Positions 1 to 7,547 of a stretch of DNA of 39,803 bases are shown here, piece after piece. The position numbers and the translations under genes were made by a program. The notes below the pieces were generated by a model. That model saw nothing but the letters and a program-made list of their open reading frames with translations, ran no database searches and was not told where the DNA came from. The DNA comes from Ignavibacteria bacterium (GTDB lineage: Bacteria > Bacteroidota > Ignavibacteria > UBA10030 > SZUA-254): positions 1 through 39,803 of the forward strand of contig QJVY01000028.1 of assembly GCA_003235555.1 (NCBI GenBank). Reading direction: 5' to 3'. Positions within the stretch are counted from its first letter, which is position 1, and the number at the start of each line of letters is the position of its first letter.

Positions 1-1629
1 TACCTCTACCGGTACGAGGCCCCCGAACTGGCGTACGGGAACGACCTCTTCGACCTGGACATCTCCCCCGACGGCAGGACGCTATTGGGGGTGCTGCTGG
101 AAATCAACGGCAGGCAGAAACTCGTGAAGATGGACATCGACTCGCTGATCGCCGGTTCGCGCTCCAACGAGTTCGTCTACGAGTTCGAAAACAACTCGCC
201 GGCCAATTTCGTCTTCTCGCCCGACGGCAGGGAACTCTACGGAACGTCGTACTACACGGGCGTTTCGAACATCTTCCGGATCAACCTCGCGACAAAGAAA
301 CTGGACGCCCTCTCGAACGCCGAGGCGGGGCTGTTCCGGCCGGTCCCCTACACGGGGGATTCCCTCATCGCCTTCAGATACACCGGCAAGGGGTTCCTCC
401 CGGTCGCCCTCCCGATCCGTCCGACCGAGGACATCACCCCGATCAGGTACCTGGGCCAGCAGATCGTGGAGAAGTACCCGGTCGTCAAGGAGTGGAAGCT
501 CGCCCCGCCGAACCCGGCAAGGATAGACATCGACTCGCTCACCGAGTACAAGGGCGAATACGTGGGGCTGGGCGACCTGCACCTGGCCGGCGCCTACCCG
601 GTGGTCCAGGGGTACAAGGACGTCTACACGCTGGGGATGAACATGACCGTGTCGGACCCCCTCCCGATGCACTACTTCAACCTCACGGCTTCCTACTCCC
701 CGAACAGGAACCTCGTCCCCAAGGAGCGGATCCACGGGTCGCTCGAATATTTCTACCGGGCCTGGAAATTCACCGCCGGGTACAACAGCGCCGACTTCTA
801 CGATCTCTTCGGGCCGACGAAGACCGGCCGCAAGGGGTATACCGCATCGATCAGTTACGGCGACAGGATCCACGAACAACGGCCGACCCTCGTCAATTAC
901 ACCGTCACGCTCTCCGGCTACTCCGATCTGGACCGTCTGCCCGATTACCAGAACGTCGCTCCGACCCTTGACAGGTTCCTGAACCTCTCGTTCCGGCTGA
1001 ACAGCACGTCGCTCCTGCGGACCCTCGGCGCGGTCGATTACGAAAAGGGTTTCAGCGGATCGGCCGTCCTCAGCACCAAGTACGGCCGCGAGAAGTTTTT
1101 CCCCAGGATCTACACGACGGCCGACTTCGGGACGATCCTCTGGGACCATTCATCGCTGTGGCTCAGGACCTCCTTCGGCAAGGCTTTCGGCGACCGCTCC
1201 AATTCCCTGGTGAATTTCTACTTCAGCGGTTTCGGGAACAACTGGGTGGACCACGGGGAGGTGAGGCGGTTCCGGGATTACTACAGTTTCCCCGGCGTGA
1301 ACATCGACGACCAGGCCGGGCTCGGCGGCACGAATTTCGCACGCGTTCTGCTGGAATGGGACCTCCCGCCGCTCCGCTTTCGCCGGGTCGGGTTCCCGGC
1401 GGCCTACGCCAACTGGGCGAGGCTCGCACTGATCACCACGGGCCTCATGACGAACCTGGAGGACGACGCCACGAGGACGCGGGCGCTGAGCGCCGGCCTG
1501 CAACTGGACGTCAAGCTCGTCCTCTTCTCGAACCTCGAATCCACGCTTTCCGGCGGTTTCGCGGCGGCCTTCAGGCCCCGACTTCCCCGGACGGAGGAAT
1601 GGATGGTTTCACTCAAAATTCTCAGGTAA
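1..1629 (+). CDS. TolB-like beta-propeller plus C-terminal outer-membrane beta-barrel protein (5' truncated)
   Basis: Frame 1 is open from base 1 (YLYRYEAPELAYGNDLFDLDISPDGRTLLGVLLEING...), so the gene starts outside the window. Propeller-like 'SPDGRELYGTSYYTGVSNIFRINLATKKLDALSNAEAG' is followed by alternating aromatic/hydrophobic strands ending ...MVSLKILR, typical of a barrel C-terminus. Confidence 0.7.
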   Translation, partial: YLYRYEAPELAYGNDLFDLDISPDGRTLLGVLLEINGRQKLVKMDIDSLIAGSRSNEFVYEFENNSPANFVFSPDGRELYGTSYYTGVSNIFRINLATKKLDALSNAEAGLFRPVPYTGDSLIAFRYTGKGFLPVALPIRPTEDITPIRYLGQQIVEKYPVVKEWKLAPPNPARIDIDSLTEYKGEYVGLGDLHLAGAYPVVQGYKDVYTLGMNMTVSDPLPMHYFNLTASYSPNRNLVPKERIHGSLEYFYRAWKFTAGYNSADFYDLFGPTKTGRKGYTASISYGDRIHEQRPTLVNYTVTLSGYSDLDRLPDYQNVAPTLDRFLNLSFRLNSTSLLRTLGAVDYEKGFSGSAVLSTKYGREKFFPRIYTTADFGTILWDHSSLWLRTSFGKAFGDRSNSLVNFYFSGFGNNWVDHGEVRRFRDYYSFPGVNIDDQAGLGGTNFARVLLEWDLPPLRFRRVGFPAAYANWARLALITTGLMTNLEDDATRTRALSAGLQLDVKLVLFSNLESTLSGGFAAAFRPRLPRTEEWMVSLKILR

Positions 1630-1654
1630 CGGAGGGTCTCGCGACCACACGACC

Positions 1655-2677
1655 ATGAACCAGCTCCCCGTCGAGCGGCTCCTCGACACGGCGGTCAGCC
1701 TCCTGCCGGTGTTTATATTTTTACTGGCGCTCGTCTTCCTGGACAGCTATAAACTCGTGAAGCTCCACCAGGTGGTGGTGACGATCATTTTCGGCTCCCT
1801 CTCGGCGGTCTTCGCGCTGTTTCTCAATACGTGGCTGTCCGGATACGTCCCGGGGGGGCTGCACATCCTGCCGCGGTACGTTGCCCCGGTGACCGAGGAG
1901 ACGCTCAAGGCGGTGTTCATCGTCTACCTGATCCGGAGCCGCAAGGTCGGGTTCATGGTCGACGCCGCCATACACGGCTTCGCGGCGGGGGCGGGGTTCG
2001 CCTTCATGGAGAACGTCTATTACCTCCAGGTGGTGACCAACAATTCCATGCTGGTGTGGCTCATCCGGGGTTTCGGGACGGCGGTGATGCATGGCGGCAC
2101 CGCGGCGGTCCTGGCGATCCTGACCAAGAGCCTCGTCGACCAGTCCCCGGCGTTCCGGGCATGGCACGTCCTGCCGGGCCTGCTGACCGCCATGGTCATC
2201 CACTCGTTCTTCAACCACGTCCCGTTCCCGCCGCAGTACATGACCGCCGTGCTCCTGGTCGGCCTTCCGCCGATCATGATCTACGTCTTCACCCGGAGCG
2301 AAAAGTCCACCCGGGAATGGCTAGGCGTCGGCTTCGACACCGACGCGACCCTCCTGGATCAAATCAACACCGGGGAGGTGACCTCAACACCCGTGGGGCA
2401 GTATCTCTACACACTGAAGGACAGGTTCCCGGGGCAGCTCGTGGCCGACATGCTCTGCCTCCTCCGGCTCCACCTCGAACTCTCCATCCGTGCGAAGGGA
2501 GTCCTGCTCATGCGCGAACACGGTTTTGGTTCCACGATCGAGCAGGACGTCCGCGACAAGTTCTCCGAAATGGAGTACCTCGAAAAAAACATCGGCAAGA
2601 CCGGGCGGCTGGCGATCAAACCGTTCCTCCACACCTCCCACAGGGACCTGTGGCAGCTCTACATGATCGGCAAGTGA
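1655..2677 (+). CDS. PrsW-family intramembrane metalloprotease with C-terminal extension
   Basis: Polytopic N-terminus with PrsW-like motifs 'VTEETLKAVFIVYLIRSRK', 'GFAAGAGFAFMENVYYL', 'AVMHGGTAAVLA' and 'MVIHSFFNH'. Confidence 0.85.
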   Translation: MNQLPVERLLDTAVSLLPVFIFLLALVFLDSYKLVKLHQVVVTIIFGSLSAVFALFLNTWLSGYVPGGLHILPRYVAPVTEETLKAVFIVYLIRSRKVGFMVDAAIHGFAAGAGFAFMENVYYLQVVTNNSMLVWLIRGFGTAVMHGGTAAVLAILTKSLVDQSPAFRAWHVLPGLLTAMVIHSFFNHVPFPPQYMTAVLLVGLPPIMIYVFTRSEKSTREWLGVGFDTDATLLDQINTGEVTSTPVGQYLYTLKDRFPGQLVADMLCLLRLHLELSIRAKGVLLMREHGFGSTIEQDVRDKFSEMEYLEKNIGKTGRLAIKPFLHTSHRDLWQLYMIGK

Positions 2678-3180
2678 GGGCGGCCCGGGTATCGGTTCCC
2701 GCCGGACGGACGGCGGTTGCCGTCACGATCGTCTCCGCGCTCTTCCTGTCGATCGCGGCGTGGTCGTGCGCCGGGGGCGGTGCCGGGCCGGCCGCGGACG
2801 ACGGCTGGCGATCCGGGGTGGATTCGGTGCTGACAGCCCAGGCGGAATCGTGGAACGCGGGGGACATCGCCGGATACATGGAGGGGTACTGGAAATCCGA
2901 CAGCCTGCTCTTCACCAGCGGCGGCAAGGTCCGGCGGGGGTGGAGGGAGACCCTCGAAAAATATTCCGCCTCCTACGACACGCCGGAGAAGATGGGAAAG
3001 CTCCGCTTCTCCGGGCTGGAGTACCACCACCCGGTCCCGGGGGCGGCGTGGGTGTTCGGCCGCTGGGAGCTCGAACGGGAGGGGGACCGCCCGGGGGGCG
3101 TGTTTACGGTCATCCTGAAGAAATTTCCGCAGGGGTGGCGCATCGTCCACGACCACACCTCGTCGGATCCGGCACAGTGA
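2674..3180 (+). CDS. Putative lipoprotein with SnoaL/NTF2-like (DUF4440-type) domain
   Basis: GTG start overlaps the PrsW stop (GTGA). Signal peptide with lipobox-like 'IAAWSCAGG'. 'VLTAQAESWNAGDIAGYMEGYWKSDSLLFTSGGKVRRGWRETLEKY ... VILKKFPQGWRIVHDHTS' is typical of the NTF2-like fold. The ORF-track entry 1831-3180 includes upstream out-of-frame shadow. Confidence 0.75.
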   Translation: MRAARVSVPAGRTAVAVTIVSALFLSIAAWSCAGGGAGPAADDGWRSGVDSVLTAQAESWNAGDIAGYMEGYWKSDSLLFTSGGKVRRGWRETLEKYSASYDTPEKMGKLRFSGLEYHHPVPGAAWVFGRWELEREGDRPGGVFTVILKKFPQGWRIVHDHTSSDPAQ

Positions 3181-3233
3181 CGCCGGCCGTGTCCGGACCG
3201 TCGCAATCCGTTACCTAGAGAAGAGCTCATCCG

Positions 3234-4130
3234 ATGACCAGCGATCCCGTGTACCACACCGATTTTCCCGGGCTGAAATTCCTCCGCCGGGGGAAAGTCC
3301 GCGACCTCTACGACCTCGGGGAATTCCTCCTCATCGTCGCGACCGACCGGCTCTCGGCGTACGACGTCATCATGCCCCGGCCCATCCCGCACAAGGGGAA
3401 GGTGCTTACGCAGATTTCGAATTTCTGGTTCTCCCTGATGACGGACATCATCCCCAACCACATCGTGGCGACCGACGTCGAGGATTTCCCCGCCGAGTGC
3501 GAACCGTACGCCGACCGGCTCCGCGGGCGCAGCGTGCTGGTCCGCAGAACATCTCCCCTCCCGGTGGAGTGCGTCGCGCGGGGGTACGTCTCCGGGTCGG
3601 GGTGGAGCGAATACAGCGCGTCGGGGCGGATCTGCGGGATCCAGCTCCCTCCAGGGCTGCTGGAATCCGACCGGATCCCGCAACCGATCTTCACCCCGGC
3701 GACGAAGGCGGAGGAGGGGCACGACGAGAACATCTCCTTTGAACAGGCCGCCGAAATCGCGGGGGCGGAGGAGATGGAGTCCGCCCGCGCTCACACGCTC
3801 AAAATCTACACGCGGGCCGCAGAGATCGCCCTCGACAAGGGGATCATCATCGCGGACACCAAGATGGAATTTGGAACGGCCGACGGCCGGCTGATGCTCA
3901 TCGACGAACTCCTCACGCCGGATTCCTCGAGGTTCTGGCCGAAGGACCGGTACGCCCCCGGCGGCCCGCAGGAGAGTTTCGACAAGCAGTTCGTCAGGGA
4001 TTATCTCCTCTCCATCAGGTTCAACAAACAGCCCCCGGGACCGGAACTCCCCGACGACATCGTCCGCAGAACCTCGGACCTCTACCGCGAGGCGCTCGTG
4101 AAACTGACCGGCCGCGACATCGAGGAGTAG
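3234..4130 (+). CDS. purC: Phosphoribosylaminoimidazole-succinocarboxamide synthase (SAICAR synthetase)
   Basis: '[49 protein letters not shown]', '[17 protein letters not shown]', '[11 protein letters not shown]' are characteristic. Confidence 0.95.
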   Translation: MTSDPVYHTDFPGLKFLRRGKVRDLYDLGEFLLIVATDRLSAYDVIMPRPIPHKGKVLTQISNFWFSLMTDIIPNHIVATDVEDFPAECEPYADRLRGRSVLVRRTSPLPVECVARGYVSGSGWSEYSASGRICGIQLPPGLLESDRIPQPIFTPATKAEEGHDENISFEQAAEIAGAEEMESARAHTLKIYTRAAEIALDKGIIIADTKMEFGTADGRLMLIDELLTPDSSRFWPKDRYAPGGPQESFDKQFVRDYLLSIRFNKQPPGPELPDDIVRRTSDLYREALVKLTGRDIEE

Positions 4131-4169
4131 CACCGTCGGGGAAACGCGGCGGTTGGATTTTCCCCGGAG

Positions 4170-4181
4170 CGGAAATTTCCG
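4170..4181. repeat. Perfect 12-bp palindrome CGGAAATTTCCG upstream of the M16 pair
   Basis: CGGAAATTTCCG equals its own reverse complement; intergenic between purC and the M16 gene. Confidence 0.5.
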
Positions 4182-4302
4182 TATCTTCGGTAACTCTGTT
4201 CCCCGGTCCACGTACACTCACGTAATCCACAATTTTCACGGTTGTCCCCGTTTCGTTGAAAACCCCGACTATTTCACTGTTCGTCCATTTCCGGAGGTGT
4301 CC

Positions 4303-5649
4303 ATGTTCCGATACGCAAGCCTGATCCTGATCACGCTCGCCGCGGCCCTGCAGCTGCCCGCGCAGGGTGACGCGGCGAAAGTCTTCCCCTATACCATCAA
4401 CCAGGTGACCCTCGACAACGGTCTGAAAATCGTTTCGATTCCCTTCGACAGCCCCGGCATCATCGCCTACTATACGGTGGTGCGGACCGGCTCGCGCAAC
4501 GAGGTCGAACCGGGAAAATCCGGGTTCGCGCATTTCTTCGAGCACATGATGTTCCGGGGGACCGACAAGTACAGCAAGGACGATTTCAACAAACTCCTGA
4601 AATCGATCGGCGCCGACAACAACGCGAACACCTCCGACGACCGGACCGTCTACCACACGCTTGCCAGCGCCGACGCGCTGGAGACGATCATGGACATGGA
4701 GTCCGACCGTTTCATGAACCTCAAATACTCGGAGGAGGACTTCAAGACCGAGGCGGGGGCGATCCTCGGCGAGTACAACAAGAACTACTCGAGCCCCTTC
4801 ATGACGATCTTCGAGAAGCTCCGCGAGGCGGCCTACGAGGGACACACCTACAAGCACACGACGATGGGCTTCCTGAGGGACATCAAGGACATGCCGCAGC
4901 AGTACCAGTACAGCCTGGAGTTTTTCGACCGCTGGTACCGGCCCGAGAATTGCGTGGTGCTGGTCGTGGGGGATTTCGACCAGGCGAAGCTCGTCGCCCT
5001 GGCGAAACAATATTACGGTCCGTGGAAGAGGGGGACCTACACGCTCGACGTCCCCGTCGATCCGCCGCAGACGGAGGAGAAACTCATCAACCTTCCCTGG
5101 AAGGCGAAGACGCTCCCGATCGTCTCGATCGGTTACCACGGCCCGGCCTTCAGCGACGAGACGCGCGACATGCCCGCGATGGACCTCCTTTCGCAGGTCG
5201 TCTTTTCCGAGACCTCCGAACTCTTCCGGAAACTGGTCATCGAGGAGCAGCTCGTGGAGTTCGTGCAGGGGAGCGAGGGCGACAGCCGCGACCCGGGGCT
5301 GTTCACGATTTTCACGAGGGTGAAGGACCCGAAGAACATCGAGCTCGTCAGGTCCGAAATCGAGAAGGCGATCACCGAGGCGAAGGAGAAACCGGTGAGC
5401 GCCGAACGGCTCCAGGCCATCAAGTCGCACCTGAAGTACCAGTTCGCGATGGGGCTCGACAACCCCGACGCGGTGGCCGCGAACATTTCCCATTACATCC
5501 AGCTGACGGGAGACCCAGAATCAGTGAACCGCGTCTACCGACTCTACGACCAGATCACCCCCGATGACATCATGTCCGTCGCGAAGAAATACTTCAACGC
5601 GACGAACAGGACCACCGTTATTCTCACACAGGAGGAAAGTTCACAATGA
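4303..5649 (+). CDS. M16-family zinc peptidase (insulinase/pitrilysin type), catalytic member
   Basis: Signal peptide MFRYASLILITLAAALQLPAQG; inverted zinc motif HxxEH in 'GFAHFFEHMMFRGTDKYS'; GGAGGTG Shine-Dalgarno-like sequence before the ATG. Confidence 0.92.
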   Translation: MFRYASLILITLAAALQLPAQGDAAKVFPYTINQVTLDNGLKIVSIPFDSPGIIAYYTVVRTGSRNEVEPGKSGFAHFFEHMMFRGTDKYSKDDFNKLLKSIGADNNANTSDDRTVYHTLASADALETIMDMESDRFMNLKYSEEDFKTEAGAILGEYNKNYSSPFMTIFEKLREAAYEGHTYKHTTMGFLRDIKDMPQQYQYSLEFFDRWYRPENCVVLVVGDFDQAKLVALAKQYYGPWKRGTYTLDVPVDPPQTEEKLINLPWKAKTLPIVSIGYHGPAFSDETRDMPAMDLLSQVVFSETSELFRKLVIEEQLVEFVQGSEGDSRDPGLFTIFTRVKDPKNIELVRSEIEKAITEAKEKPVSAERLQAIKSHLKYQFAMGLDNPDAVAANISHYIQLTGDPESVNRVYRLYDQITPDDIMSVAKKYFNATNRTTVILTQEESSQ

Positions 5650-7148
5650 AGTCGCCACGCATGTTCATCATCGCCGCGCTCGCCGTCCTCGTCGCCGGCG
5701 GCGCGTTCTCCGCCGTGAAGATCACCGAACTGCGGAGCGAAACCTCTCCCCTCGTCACCGTCCGGATCATCCTCCGCGCCGGCTCGATCAACGACCCGAA
5801 GGGGAAGGAGGGCCTCAACGCCCTTACCGCCAGCCTGATCGAACAGGGGGGGACGCAGCAGCTCTCGTACGCGGACGTCGTCGCGAAGCTCTACCCGTGG
5901 GCGGCGAACATCACCTCGAGGGCGGACCAGGAGATCACGAGCTTCACCGGAAACGTCCACCGCGACCACCTGCGGGATTTCTACAGGCTCTTCGCGGACC
6001 TCGTGCTCAGCCCGCGGTTCGATTCGTCGGATTTCGCGAGGGTCAAGGACCTGGGGATCAACTACCTGCAGAACAACCTCCGCGGGACCGATGACGAGGG
6101 CCTCGGGAAGCAGGCGCTCAACGCGTTCATGTTCGAGGGACACCCGTACGGGACCACGGAGTTCGGGACCGTCCAGGGTCTCACGTCCATCACCCTCGAC
6201 GACGTGAAGGCGTACTACCGGAAGATGTACACGCAGGCCAACCTCTGGGTGGGTCTCGCCGGGGGGTACCCCGCGGACTTCGCGTCGACGGTCCTCGCCG
6301 ATTTCGGCAGGATCCCGGAGGGGACGGCCGCCGCCGTCACCCTGCCCGCACCTCCCCCCGTGGAGGGGATGGAGCTGATGGTGGTGCAGAAGCCGGCGCG
6401 CGCGTACGCCGTTTCGATGGGGTACCCGATTTCGGTCACCCGGAAGGACAGGGAATATTACGCGCTGATGGTGGCGAATTCCTATTTCGGCGAACACCGG
6501 ACCTTCAACGGGGTGCTGATGAACAGCCTCCGTGGAGACCGCGGGATGAACTACGGGGACTATTCCTACATCGAGAAGTTCACCGGCGGCACGGCCGGCA
6601 ACGCCTTCCCGAACCTGAACACACCGCTGCGCCAGCAGTACTTCTCGATCTGGCTCAGGCCGATGCCACCCGAGCAGGCGCATTTCGCCATCCGTAACGC
6701 GATCTTCGAGCTCCGGCGTCTCGTCTCCGACGGACTGACGGAACAGCAGTTCGAGGAGACGCGCAAGTTCGTGGTGAATTATTCGAAGCTCTGGGCGGCC
6801 ACGATGGACAGGCGCCTGGGGTACCTCATGGACAGCGAGTTCTACGGTACGGACTATTACATCGACCGGATCGAAAAGGAACTGAAGACCCTGACCGTCG
6901 CCGACGTCAACGCGGCAGTCAAAAAATACCTCAACGCGGAGAACCTCAAGATCGCCGTCGTGGTGGACGAGGGGAAGGGGCAGGAGTTTTTCGACGCGGT
7001 GGCCAACAACGCCCCGTCGCCGATCACCTACGAGGCGCCGAGGCCGCAGAAAATCCTCGACGAGGACGCGATCATCAAGACCCTTCCGCTCAATATCAAC
7101 CGGGCGAAATCCAGGGTCGTGCCGGCCAGAGACCTCTTTGAAAAATAA
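5646..7148 (+). CDS. M16-family peptidase-like protein lacking HxxEH (probable non-catalytic partner)
   Basis: ATGA overlap with the upstream M16 gene. M16 architecture ('GLNALTASLIEQGGTQQLSYADVVAKL', 'YYRKMYTQANLWVGLAGGYPADF'), but the zinc motif position reads GLNALTASL. Confidence 0.88.
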   Translation: MKSPRMFIIAALAVLVAGGAFSAVKITELRSETSPLVTVRIILRAGSINDPKGKEGLNALTASLIEQGGTQQLSYADVVAKLYPWAANITSRADQEITSFTGNVHRDHLRDFYRLFADLVLSPRFDSSDFARVKDLGINYLQNNLRGTDDEGLGKQALNAFMFEGHPYGTTEFGTVQGLTSITLDDVKAYYRKMYTQANLWVGLAGGYPADFASTVLADFGRIPEGTAAAVTLPAPPPVEGMELMVVQKPARAYAVSMGYPISVTRKDREYYALMVANSYFGEHRTFNGVLMNSLRGDRGMNYGDYSYIEKFTGGTAGNAFPNLNTPLRQQYFSIWLRPMPPEQAHFAIRNAIFELRRLVSDGLTEQQFEETRKFVVNYSKLWAATMDRRLGYLMDSEFYGTDYYIDRIEKELKTLTVADVNAAVKKYLNAENLKIAVVVDEGKGQEFFDAVANNAPSPITYEAPRPQKILDEDAIIKTLPLNINRAKSRVVPARDLFEK

Positions 7149-7190
7149 GCGGGACGGCGGACCCGCGCACCCTTCCCGCGGTGCCCGGCG

Positions 7191-7409
7191 GTGAAGATCA
7201 GCGTCCGGGTGAAGCCGAACTCCCGGGTGGAAGGTGTTGTAACCTCCGACGACGGGGTCGTCACGGTCCGCGTGGCGGCCCCGCCCGCGGAGGGCAAAGC
7301 CAACGAGCGGCTCATCTCCCTTCTCGCGGCCCACTTCAACGTCCCCAAAAGCCGGATTTCGATCAAACGGGGCGCTTCCGGAAGGAAGAAGATCGTCGAA
7401 ATTGCTTGA
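7191..7409 (+). CDS. DUF167/YggU-family protein
   Basis: GTG start; 'ISVRVKPNSRVEGVV...VRVAAPPAEGKANERLISLLAAHFNVPKSRISIKRGASGRKKIVEI' matches the DUF167 pattern. Confidence 0.9.
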   Translation: MKISVRVKPNSRVEGVVTSDDGVVTVRVAAPPAEGKANERLISLLAAHFNVPKSRISIKRGASGRKKIVEIA

Positions 7410-7434
7410 CAAAACCGGCTGACTTTCGTACACT
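7406..7434 (+). promoter_or_regulatory. Sigma-70-like promoter TTGACA-N17-TACACT upstream of the caspase-fold gene
   Basis: TTGACA 7406-7411, 17-nt spacer, TACACT 7429-7434; ATG at 7548. Confidence 0.5.
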
Positions 7435-7547
7435 ACCGCTGACATTTCAACCCCTTCTCAGTCCCCCGCGTTCCGGAGGTTGACAGACAATCAGTCGAGT
7501 GCCCCATCACTGCTCGGTGACCATCACCACCAAACAGAGAGGTCAGC

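Noticed and set aside
1831-2673. N-terminal part of ORF 1831-3180
   Set aside because: Out-of-frame shadow of PrsW; the true downstream gene starts at GTG 2674.
5544-7445. 633-aa minus-strand ORF
   Set aside because: Antisense to the second M16 gene and YggU; charged, low-complexity translation with no domain features.
7480-7510. Second TTGACA (gaggTTGACAgacaatcag) before the caspase-fold gene
   Set aside because: No acceptable -10 at 16-18 nt spacing; the site at 7406 is better.
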